NCBI GenBank assembly: GCA_944548615.1
Contig: OX155952.1
Coordinates: forward strand, 41,984,182 to 42,048,181
DNA from: Micropterix aruncella
Taxonomy: Eukaryota > Arthropoda > Insecta > Lepidoptera > Micropterigidae
Length of the DNA: 64,000 bases
Reading direction: 5' to 3'
Below are positions 21,905-31,509 of this stretch, piece by piece; within the stretch, counting starts at the first letter, position 1; every line of letters starts with the position of its first letter. The notes below the pieces were generated by a model. That model did no database searches. It saw nothing but the letters and a program-made list of their open reading frames with translations, and was not told where the DNA came from. The position numbers and the translations under genes were made by a program.

Positions 21905-22690
21905 ATGCTAAGGAAGATGCTGACAGGCTCATAATCACTACAGCTGTCACTTTTGTCTCTTCCTATGATATAGTGTTAGACGCTGGCGAGGACATGGACT
22001 TGTTTATAATCCTCACTGGGATCTCACGCCATCGTGACGTTTTATTTCAAGAAACGTGTAATACACAATGCTGCAGATGTGATCTATTCCAGAATCACCT
22101 CTTCAACGTAACATCAAAACCGGACATTTTTCTTTTCATCCACACCTTCAGTGGGTGTGACTCGGCATCTTGCTTCTTCGGACAAGGGAAGATAAAAATG
22201 TTTTTCATACTCCAAAAACACTCGGACCTCGGAAAGAAAGCTGCTATTTCTCTTGACACCACCTCTACACCTGATGAGATAGCAGCAGCAGGGGACCAGA
22301 TTTGGTAGTTTCTCTGTACAGTGGCAACCCCGAATACGACATCCAGAGCCTTGATGAGCTGCGGTATCATCTATTCGAGAGGGCTGCAGCCAAAACGAGC
22401 TTCAATCTCGCCAGGTTGAGTACAAGAGAGGCTACCCGTCAATTCTACCGCACCTACCAGCTATCAGGTACCAAATTAAATCGTTCTTATACAGCTCGTA
22501 TACAGCTCTACTCTATATTTCTAAACATATAAATTGTCTTTCGTCATTTTCTCTTCAACTGTCAATTCTGTTCCAGGTGCATAAATGGCTGGGAGCCGGA
22601 CAGGACCCTCTCGACTGGGGATGAATATCCACCTCACAAGGCCTCAGTCCCAAAATGATGACCAGAGACGCAGTGCCACAACACCTTTTG
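21905..22690 (+). pseudogene. PIN/XPG-like nuclease fragment from a mobile element
   Basis: Plus-strand reading: KEDADRLIITTAVTF, then LDAGEDMDLFIILTGIS, later IFLFIHTFSGCDSASCFFGQ, then DELRYHLFERAA, and finally VHKWLGAGQDPLDWG. The acidic E-D-A-D ... G-E-D-M-D-L pair and the FSGCD-x-x-S block are hallmarks of a protein class repeated in many animal genomes, which I associate with flap-endonuclease-like PIN domains. That functional label is from memory and not certain. Frames are shifted at about 22305. A 109-bp segment (22468-22576) with GT...AG ends interrupts the last part and might be an intron. Dead copy. Confidence 0.5.
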
Positions 22691-22724
22691 CCGATTCAGC
22701 AACTATAACAGGACTTTGATTACG

Positions 22725-22890
22725 AAGCGTGTCTTCGTCTTTATTGCCTTCATTCAAAATCGTCATTTTTCGTTTCTTGTTTTTTTTTCCTCATCCCTTT
22801 TCTATTTGCGCCCCTGTATAGCACTAACTATATAAGAGGGATCTCTAATGATCATATTCCTCGTATGCCTAGGATCGACTAGTTCATTAT
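22725..22890 (-). pseudogene. Inverted partial copy of the YqaJ-fragment tail
   Basis: The reverse complement matches 21240-21425 closely: GTCGATCCTAGGCATACGAG versus GTAGATCCTAGACATACGAG, continuing through ATATAGTTAGTGCTATA and GGGGCGCAAA to GTCTTCGTCTTTATTG. Together the two copies form a large inverted repeat around the CA array and the PIN-like fragment. Confidence 0.8.
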
Positions 22891-24441
22891 CCTATGTTTT
22901 TTATTACCTTTATGCTATGTTTTTTTGCTAATTGCGGGCGTTTTTGTTTACGTAATTACGTAATTCTTGTTTAACAAATTTTCTAACAATAATAAAATGA
23001 TTACAATACAAATCCGATTATTATTTCACAATACGTACTTTTATTTATTTAATACCTTTGAATCTTGAAGGTACACTATTTTCGTACGTAGGTATGGTCA
23101 CTCTACAAGCCGCTCTCGGCGCGCGCGGCATTTCCAGTTCTCTTATCACGCGTTGGCTCCGCCCAATCGCCCAAAGCCGTTGACAATAGTCGTCGCCTTA
23201 ACCGCACAATTCTAAAGATTGGACATGAGCATTGTTAATGAAATTTGTAATTTGTAATACAGAGTACTTGCATAATTCCGAAAAGTAATTTCTATTCACG
23301 TATATGTTAAAACCACAAATGCAAAATTTTAATATTTCTGCTGTTTTTAAAATATCATCATACCGTATCTTTTCGATCTTTGTATTTCTGCAAATAACCT
23401 AGTTTAAGAAAATATCACTTTTAATAGACCACGTGATGTCAGCGTATTTTGAGATTAGAAAATAGATTCGATGAAAGGATTAATAAATTGAAAAATATTT
23501 TGAATTCCGGAAACGTTTTAAGGTAAATGTTTTAAATGTGCCATCAGCCCTTTTCGGGGGATATGTGTACGAAATATCAAAGCTCTATCTATGCTAGTTA
23601 GTGTACAATGCGACCTATCCACCTAACGAAATATACACCCTTCTCCCCCCCCCCCCTTAAGTCTGTCAATGTTTAAGGATTAGTTAATATTATATTGTCA
23701 TAGAAGTAATATCTGTAAGCGAAATTTCACCTCGATTAGATGATCTAATCGAGCTGAAATTGTGGTCAATTTTCACTTTCAAGATTTGTAGTAAATCAAG
23801 AGCTCAAGACCGGCGGCTAAATTAATGCAGGGTTTAAAAATAATGAAAAAAGATAATAATCTATCTCAAGAAATAAACGCCATGGTTAACGACACAGCTT
23901 AATTCCAATGCAATGCCATACGAAATAATTAAATCAAAATCAAAATAAATCGAAATCTATGAATATTTAATTCTACGATGTAATTTGAATTAAAGTGAAA
24001 ATCAATCGACACAGCTCAATTCGACCGCTAATTGCACTAAAAAATAAGAAAAACAGTTAAAAAAAGGAAAATGAAAAACAATGATAAAAGAATAAACGAC
24101 ATAAACGCTTCGGTAAACGACACAGCTCAATTCCTACGCAATGTATCACGAAATAATTAAATCAAAATGAAAATAAATCAAAGTCAATCAAAATCTTATT
24201 TAACAATGTGATCGAAAACATTGAAATGCTAAGCGAGAAAAAATATATAATTGATAGCTGCTTTACCGGCGTTCGAAATTTTCAAAATTTGGCAGCTTTC
24301 TAAATGTTATTTGGAACTGGAACACTTTTACTCTCGCGTTTTCCGCATACTTCTAACGCAATGTCACACGAAATAAATGAAAATTGTTTTTTTTATCAAT
24401 TATCAATTATTTTATCAATAAATCAATTATTTTAAAACACG
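22891..24441. other. No gene; duplicated AT-rich motif block
   Basis: Two diverged direct copies (about 23845-23960 and 24065-24200) share ACGACACAGCT.AATTCC, GCAATG and ACGAAATAATTAAATCAAAAT, about 225 bp apart; a third partial trace lies near 24355. A C(12) run lies at 23645. Otherwise AT-rich with no coding. Confidence 0.5.
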
Positions 24442-25050
24442 TGTGAGGGACCACCCCTCACAAGACTCCAGGTTGTTCGGTGTGAGGTGAAAGTATCAAC
24501 TTACGAGTTATCTCCGTATTGAAAGGCGGTTTTGTTGTGAAGTAGAAGGAATTTATTGATCGAAGGTTTGAATATTGCCAGTTATAACGCTTGCCGAATA
24601 ATTTACGTTGACGCGAGTGTATAGATGCGCGACTACGAGGATATACGGATGAGGGTTGTGCGTGTGCTCCTAGTATCTTGTACTGGGCACGGCTCGAGTC
24701 TGTGTGATTACAGACTGATGCTTCGAGACTCAGAGAGAGTGAGGAAAGGAAACCAAGGAGCCGGATTCGTTGACCTAACTCGTGAGAGAGAGTGCCGAAT
24801 GCCGTCGCAACCTTGGGGGAAGGTGATCACTCGGGGAATGATAATTTGGTTGCTTTTGCGCCAGTTTATATAGGCCGATCAATGATGCAATCCAAAAATA
24901 TTCCGAGTAAAAGTATTGTTTCATCGTGTTGATTCATAGCTGCACCAGTATGATAATAGCCACCAAAATAATAGCTGAATTGTGTCTGTGGCTTTCACTA
25001 GAAATCGATGCATTTGTTGATCGCATGTAATGGACTTAAGGTCCGTTACA
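24442..25050 (+). mobile_element. Solo LTR, family A copy 1
   Basis: Starts TGTGAGGGACC and ends GTTACA, with TG...CA ends. It aligns along its length with the inverted copy at 62743-63343. A TATA box (TTTATATAGGCC) near 24863 fits an LTR promoter. Flanks CACG (24438-24441) and CACA (25051-25054) would be a 4-bp target duplication with one change. Both ends carry short palindromes (GTGAGGGaccaCCCCTCAC and GGACTTAAGGTCC). There is no internal retroviral coding on either side, so it is a recombined solo LTR. The 82-codon frame inside is not a gene. Confidence 0.75.
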
Positions 25051-25145
25051 CACAACTCTACTGGAATGCAACGTTCTGCAAAATTTCAAAGCAATCGGTG
25101 AAGAACTTTCCTAGGTTAGCGACAGTTACATTTTTATTTATATAG

Positions 25146-25224
25146 AGCGCCGTCTGTGTTGCATGCGCGAAGCTCCTAACGAAAGTCGCCGTAGTGGTAC
25201 GCGCGAATTCCAACAGACGGCGCT
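25146..25224. repeat. 79-bp fold-back element
   Basis: The 12-bp ends AGCGCCGTCTGT and ACAGACGGCGCT are perfect inverted repeats around a GC-rich middle, flanked by TATA/TTAT-type AT sequence. It resembles the very short inverted elements common in moth genomes. Confidence 0.6.
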
Positions 25225-25244
25225 TATTATTTTTTTTATCATAA

Positions 25245-25620
25245 TAGCACTTATTGTAGCTTAAATATAAAAGTTAGATATACGCAGTCGCAGACTTTTT
25301 TATAGATCTCTTTGAGACCGACGTTTTCATGTTACATAGTTTTCAAATATACGAAACCGTTTCGTCAGCGCAAGCCGATTGCACATCGTACATCGTATAG
25401 ATTAAGTACATTTTTTTCCGACTTGATACACAAATATCGTGATTTTGTATTAAAAACTAATATTTATCATAATAAAATATAGCCTGCAGCCCTACTCGAT
25501 AATGTAGCTTTCCATTAGTGAAAGAATTTTTGAAGTCGGATGAGTAGTTTTGGAGATTACCCCTTACATACAAACTTATAAACTTACAAACATGACCTCT
25601 TTATAATATTAGTATAAATA
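25245..25620 (+). repeat. RTE-type LINE 3' fragment
   Basis: Aligns with the reverse complement of 47505-47775 (TAGCTTAAATATAAAAGTT, TTTATAGATCTCT, AACCGTTTCGTC, GACTTGAT) and ends TTTATAATATTAGTATAAAT, the usual tail. Non-coding 3' part only. The stretch 25621-26040 shows nothing nameable. Confidence 0.6.
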
Positions 25621-26040
25621 ACAATTTACAACTGTCTTTTAAGAATTGGTAAACTTGTTTCTTTTTATTGCCGTCTTCAATCTTTTACAAGACTGCCAAA
25701 AAATCTAGTCACTGGGTAAGTTAAAACTAGTTTTACTTAGGCTTTCCGCTCAATTGCACAAAAACCTCGTTTAGGCGAGTGGTTCTGTTTTCGCAATAAT
25801 CGCAGCATGGCCGCTAGAGGCTGCTTTCTGCGTATCTGTTATGGCTTACACATGCGTAAGTATAATCATTTTCGCCATGCATAATTTCACGCGGGAAACT
25901 CTCATTATTATCATGTTTCCCGTAATAATAAAGACGTAGAAATAGAACCTGTTAACCACCTAACTTTGCAGATGGGGTCGGTTCATATCATGTTATATAT
26001 TTCGTATAACATATTTTTTAAAATTTTTTATTTATTTATT

Positions 26041-27162
26041 TCAAACCAGTTGATAGGAGTTCCTAGGAGTTAAGTCAAAAGTAATGAAAATAACAAGTAT
26101 AATATTTAAATAAATACCTATTAAGGTATAACACATAAACGTCAGTATTGCAAGGTATGAACGTTGAACATCCAAGCGCAGATTTTCTAGGTTATATATG
26201 TAGAGGAAACAACATTTTCCAATATTTTCAATCAAAATTCTTAAGTAATTTCGTAAAATTTTCTATCTAATTTTCTATATAATCCTAAGTACTAAATAAT
26301 CAAATAAATATTGGATAATTTCCCAAATTATCATACGGAAAGATATTTTAAAGAAAAAACACAAATACAAACAAATCAGTAATAATAATTATTGTCAATA
26401 GCCAATAGTTTGAAGAAGAAAAAAAAACGCAATTGTAAAATAGTCAATAATAGAAAGAATAAGGAATAATAATAGTCAAGTAGGTCAATAGAGCTGCGAA
26501 AAATTGTCGAAATCCTCAATGCTATAAATGGGGTTTTTAGTCAAAATACCCTGTACCTTTTTCTTAAAGTGAACCTCCCCAAGGCCCCTGATATGTAATG
26601 GAAGTTTGTTGTAAAATAAATAAGATTGGCAGAGAAAGCTATTCCGAACCTTACTCAGACGCACCTTAAAATGACGCAAGTCCTCTTTATTTCGCGTATT
26701 ATGCGAATGAATATTTGAGTTAGTTGATTTAGTCTCGATATTTTTTCTCATATACATGATGTTTTGGTATATATACGCGGCGTACAAAGTCATGATACCT
26801 GATTCGATGAAGTACTGCTTGCAAGATGTTAGCGAAGATATTGAGAACAGATTTCTAATCGCTCGTTTTTGTAGGCGAAAGATCCTTATAACATTTGCCG
26901 CCATTCCCCAGAACATGAGGCCATAACTTAACAGGGAATGGAAATAGGCAAAGTAGACAGATTTGGAAGCTTCAAAGCCACATAACAATTTGATTTTTTT
27001 TATGGCAAATGTGGCGCTACTTAATTTTTTGCTCAGTTCTTCTAGGTGAGTCGACCATTGCAGATTGCTATCAATATGAATGCCTAGAAATTTCGTATGA
27101 TCAACATTTTCTAATACTTTATCACCATAGCTAATACTGAAGATATTATTTTGGGAAGACAT
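26041..27162 (-). pseudogene. CR1-like LINE RT C-terminal half plus 3' UTR
   Basis: A 225-residue frame (26485-27162) begins just past the RT core: VDHTKFLGIHIDSNLQWSTHLEELS, then VYFAYFHSLLSYGLMFWG, LQKRAIRNL and the C-terminal SHNTRNK ... FYNKLPLHIRGL..V.FKKKV block. It is the same domain layout as 40889-42067, with clear sequence divergence. The frame is uninterrupted but lacks endonuclease and YADD, so the insertion is 5' truncated. The downstream non-coding part, to about 26041, matches the LINE tail at 13150-13240. Confidence 0.85.
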
Positions 27163-27402
27163 AATTGTACATGTAATACATGTTTATTTATTTTATTAAT
27201 TTATTTATTTATTTTATAAGCAAATCAACATTACAGGTTATACGAATGCGTTGATATGTAATATACACATAAATATAAAAAATAATAGAATTCTTAAAAG
27301 TACATACACAACATGTTTAAATATGCGTTAAATACAAATACAGGCATTAATAATAGAAAAACTTACAAACGTACAGTACATAATGAGTGAAAACAGTTTA
27401 TA

Positions 27403-28350
27403 TTATTCTGACATAAACAAGTAGCGCAATGCCCACACCTTGAAGAGATGCGGGCTCGCTATAAAAATATCAAAGTCAGATGCTGTCGAACATAGCGCAT
27501 TTATGTGCCGCAAAGCTCGGGTAACCAGACTCCATCGACTTAGGTTGGTGCGCGAGGACGGCTCCGCAAATAGATTATGAGTGCGAGCACGATTATAATT
27601 GTCCGGAACAAAGAGACAAACCTTCGCTAGCATGCTAGGATTATCAACTCTTCCCCTAATCAGCTTGAAAACGTAAGCCATGGCGAGCATTTCTCTACGC
27701 AACTTAAGAGAGTTATAGCCCACCATGCCTAGTAGAAAACTAGTAAGGCATAAGTACGAATAATATCCGTACTGCTTAAAATAGTAACATTTTTGCGTTT
27801 AAAGCGTTTGCGAGTAAAGCGTAAGTAACATTTTTGATTTTTTTCCAATATAGAGATATAATGATCCTGGTGTGGATTCCATATAACTGCATTCGTTTCC
27901 AATCTGCTTCTCACAATTGAATTATACAATGTATGCATAACCCGTACATTGTGAAAATGCTTTAGGTTGCTAATAACAAACCCTAGTAGCTTAAAAGAGG
28001 ACTTGGATAAATCAGCAATGTGCTCCTTGAACGTAAGCTGGGAATCAAAGAGAACTCCTAGATCCTTTACCTTCTCAACCCTAGTTAGCATCTCATCAGT
28101 GATGGAGTAATCATACATCAGAGGTGTGGTCGATCTAGTATATGTCATCACTGAACATTTGGATATATTGAACGAGATTTTTATTCTGGCTCCAAGACCA
28201 GACGGAATCAATATCACGCTGGAAAAGCTTGCAGGCCTCAGTAGTTCCAGTGGACATGTACAATTTTATATCGTCGGCAAACATTAAACATTTTGCTGAC
28301 ACGATTACTTTACTTAGATCGTAAACAAATAGCGTTAACAATGTTTCCAA
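27403..28350 (-). pseudogene. LINE RT fragment, motif C to C-terminus, frameshifted
   Basis: Three overlapping or adjacent minus frames form one broken protein. 28135-28350 carries the catalytic box CLMFADDIKLY. 27729-28217 carries VEKVKDLGVLFDSQLTFKEHIADLS and LYNSIVRSRLETNAVIWNPH. 27403-27726 carries the C-terminal L-R-R-x-x-L, LFVPDNYNRART and INALCSTASDFDIF blocks. Two frame changes (near 28150-28210 and at 27727) prove it inactive. Related to fragments at 6502 and 11650. Confidence 0.8.
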
Positions 28351-28554
28351 ACCTTGAGTTGTTTATTTACAAATTATGCATTCTTCCGAAAACATAAACT
28401 TCGATAAAAAAAACACAGGGTTAGAAGGTATATTGGAATATAAAATACCACAAATTTGAATAATGCGATGACACATTCCATGAGAAATGCTGTCAAGTGA
28501 ACCCTAAACAAATTACCGCCTGCCAATTGTTTTATAAAATCACGAATAGTCTAG

Positions 28555-28815
28555 CTACTTAAGCAGAAATACGGTCCCATCCGGCAAAAAGCGCAAAACT
28601 TGGCCTGAATGTAGCGTGCATGTATAAGATGCAATGCAGAAGTAGGAACACGTTGAGAGGGTATCCCCCCCCCCTCTTTTGTGTTCTTTGGCTAAAGCTA
28701 CAAGAATACTGCCAGAAGCCAAGAACTTAAATGTCGAGTCGGATAGCCGACGTATGTGCTTCCTAATGTTTAGCTGAGGATCAAATAAAACTTCCAGACG
28801 TACTCGAGGTCTCAT
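28555..28815 (-). pseudogene. Decayed LINE RT segment
   Basis: RVRLEVLFDPQLNIRKHIRRLSDSTFKFLASGSI matches KVKDLGVLFDSQLTFKEHIADLSKSSFKLLGFVI in the neighbouring fragment. The remainder is scrambled around a C(8) run near 28668. Confidence 0.6.
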
Positions 28816-28844
28816 TCCCCATTCAATACCAGTAATATATTGGT

Positions 28845-28863
28845 GGGGGGGGGGGGGGGGGGG
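28845..28863. repeat. G(19) homopolymer
   Basis: Nineteen consecutive G. The run length may be unreliable in any assembly. The stretch 28864-29439 around and after it holds no gene that I recognise. Confidence 0.9.
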
Positions 28864-29439
28864 TGCTGCAGAGTGTGTCGGAAAGAAAGGACCTGCTGGC
28901 TATTTTCGATTCGAGACTGACTTTTCGCGATCACACGTTGGAGATATCTTGTAATCTCAATAGCTTCGCTGACGGAGATATCTTTTAAGCTATAATGCAA
29001 GTTAACGGGTAATGTGCCTTCTATTCAATAGGAATCTGTGGAAGCGATTGCACCGATGTGAAGTCAGTCGGACAATTCCTTTATGCTCATCGTGAAAAAG
29101 TACTCATACTTTTTTAAAGGCTTCTCTACCGCAAACGGTTTGGGATATTATCCATTCTTATATCTACTACCTATATCATTATACTGCCTATATTATTATG
29201 TAGTAGTTTTGTTTGTATTAAAATAGGCTGACTTTAATTATTTGACATTATGACTTTTTTTTTCTTTTTGAAATTTTAATTTTAACTCTAATTATAAGAT
29301 TCGGTTGATAGACAGACCTTAGCAATATGTAGATTAATTGCTTAATTGTAATTAACTAAATTAACTGTAAATATACTGCATATTAAGACATAGAAACCAA
29401 TTAGAAATAATAAATAATATCTTCCTGATCTTATATGGG

Positions 29440-29927
29440 AATGGTCGGGTACTTGGGAATCGACGCTTCACCTGCGGAAGGACATATTGACGCTTTGTCA
29501 TATATTCAAATTGCTAAGAGTAGTCGTCAGTAATCTGGTAGTGAGGGCGTGAGGTCGGCCCGCTGGTTTCACTTTCCAGTGCCGAGGCACTGGTACGCCA
29601 ACGCCTTACCGCCGGCGGTAAGGCGTCGGACTCTCACGGGCTGTTTGCATAGCTTGACTGTGAGATTGTATTGTCCGAAATGAGACGAAATGGCTCGATG
29701 TCTTTTTAACTCCCTAGGGTGGGTTCGGCCGTGGTGAATGACACCCCTTCGTATGTACATACGTACCCGATAACAACTTGCGAGATTGCGCTCGCACTAA
29801 CGCCATCCAGGTGTGGATGGTTCAAGCGGTAGATGCGCACTTCGATTTATTTACTGCCAGTGCCAGTAAATTTAACCCTAGAACGGGCTAGTCCCAGTTG
29901 GGTGACAGAATCAAATAAGCAAAAGGT
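29440..29927 (+). repeat. Older LINE untranslated segment hosting the LOA insertion
   Basis: Resembles 6970-7672 (GCCCGCTGGTTTC, TAAGGCGTCGGACTCTCACGGGC, GGTGACAGAATC). It contains a perfect 26-bp palindrome at 29601-29626 (half-site ACGCCTTACCGCC). It was cut by the LINE at 29942-35232 and resumes at 35247 with an A-rich tail (AATAAATTAAATAAATAAATAA) to about 35325. Short frames here are not genes. Confidence 0.55.
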
Positions 29928-30264
29928 TAAGGTTTTGCCATGTTTTATCTCGCTCTGGCCCAGACTATTCCTAAAAGTCTAGGATGGGAAAGTAGTGAGT
30001 GGGCGTGCCGGTGCACCCTGGAAACTCCGGTCAGCTACAACAGGGAGAGATCCCTGAAGTTGATGACTTGGAGGCCAAAAGACCTCCACCCCAAGCTAAG
30101 GTGTTACCCGTACCGTGCCGACGGCTGCGTGGCTGAGGGAGAGCTCAGTCTCTAACGGTGGCTTTCCGAAACCGGGGCGAATCGGAAAGTAGAAATGCCC
30201 TTTGACCGATAACAGGCTCTGTCGGTTTTTGACGACCCTTTCCTGACTACTCGTGGGAACAAAT

Positions 30265-31509
30265 ATGGACTTAAAAGAAAATAAAAATTCCCCTCTAAAC
30301 TTCGACCAGGACGGTACCGTCCGGGAAGGAAACAGTTCGGAGCCATGGAGCACGACTCAAACCGACTCTTTGCCCGAAAAAATCTCAGCTGTCGCAGGGA
30401 CAAGCAAAGGTGCAGACAGAATAGGAAACGACTCTGCTATGCCCAAAGAAAAGGACCAAGACACTGAGACACACGAGAAGCACAGGACAAAGTTGTCCGG
30501 TGCTGCTCGAAAACGTTTCAGGTTGCTGAGGGCAGCAAACGTGAGTGCTAGAGAAGCCTCGGTAGCATGCCTCAGGCCCTGGAAAGATATTAAGAGCCTG
30601 ACCCATCAGAGCACTCCCATATCTGATGACCAAAGGGCGTCCAAACGCACACGGTCGGAGGAGGAGTCGCCAAGGGAAAACTCAAAAAAGGCTCCTAAGA
30701 TATACCCAGAAGAAGGCATCAAGCCAAACTTCAGGGAGGTGGTGGGTTCTTCACGTGTGGGAATAAAAAATGAAAGCCCGATGGAAGAAAACCAAATGCA
30801 TTTGGTGCACCGCTCGCTACTGACCCTGATTAAAAACATCACTGTCAGAGGCTCGGGCCCAAAATTTCTGGGTTTCACTCACAGGCCTGGCTGGGTCCTG
30901 ATCACATGTGAAAATCAGAAGAGCCAGGATTGGCTTGTGGGAGTAATCCCAAACCTCAAACCATGGCCCGAGGCAAAGCTGTCTATCATGACGGAAAGCG
31001 AAATGCCCAAGCCACTAGTTTGCACAACGTTCTTCCCCAGCAGCGAGGCGGCGAACATAAAGGACGCCCTAAGTCTGCTGACAAACCAGAACGAAGGCTT
31101 ATCTCCAGAATACTGGAAAATACTCAACAGCAGGGAGGAAAAGAATGGACACCACGTGACCTTCTCAATTGACGAGCCCTCTTTGGAAACCCTTCGGAAA
31201 ACCGACTACAGGGCCACCCTTGGTTTTGGAAAGATTTCTTTGAAAATCAGGGGTGAGCCCACGAATCCCCCAGGAAACAGGGCTATCCCGTCCTACTCCA
31301 ACAAAGGCAGACAAACGCCTGCTCCCATACAGCGAAAGAAAGAGCCGGCAAATCGGCCTTCTCCTGCTGACGAGAGTACAGGAGCGCCTAAAAAGGGGGA
31401 AAAACCCGGGAATGAGCAAGGCACATCCCAATCCAAACATGGACGGTCTCGTCCTCCATTGGAGAGGGAAAAGCCTGCGACAGAGCCCACAACCCCTATG
31501 GATCACTGA
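30265..31509 (+). CDS. LINE ORF1, DUF4780-like nucleic-acid-binding protein (414 aa)
   Basis: The likely start is the ATG at 30265 (MDLKENKNS); the frame is open 12 bases further upstream only from a GTG. The N-terminal third is Glu/Lys/Ser-rich. Residues about 70-105 (SGAARKRFRLLRAANVSAREA) form a basic helix seen in insect LOA-type ORF1 proteins. Residues about 170-335 (SLLTLIKNI, PKFLGFTHRPGWVLITCENQ, LKPWPEAKLSIMTE, VTFSIDEPSLETLRKTDY) match the DUF4780 pattern, an RRM-like fold. The tail is Pro/Lys-rich. There is no CCHC knuckle; the only one lies in ORF2. Translation of ORF2 probably depends on this frame's stop, TGATG. Family match is from memory; RNA-binding role inferred. Confidence 0.85.
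   Translation: MDLKENKNSPLNFDQDGTVREGNSSEPWSTTQTDSLPEKISAVAGTSKGADRIGNDSAMPKEKDQDTETHEKHRTKLSGAARKRFRLLRAANVSAREASVACLRPWKDIKSLTHQSTPISDDQRASKRTRSEEESPRENSKKAPKIYPEEGIKPNFREVVGSSRVGIKNESPMEENQMHLVHRSLLTLIKNITVRGSGPKFLGFTHRPGWVLITCENQKSQDWLVGVIPNLKPWPEAKLSIMTESEMPKPLVCTTFFPSSEAANIKDALSLLTNQNEGLSPEYWKILNSREEKNGHHVTFSIDEPSLETLRKTDYRATLGFGKISLKIRGEPTNPPGNRAIPSYSNKGRQTPAPIQRKKEPANRPSPADESTGAPKKGEKPGNEQGTSQSKHGRSRPPLEREKPATEPTTPMDH

Noticed and set aside
22095..22370. 91-codon minus-strand frame
   Set aside because: Antisense of the FSGCD-type nuclease fragment.
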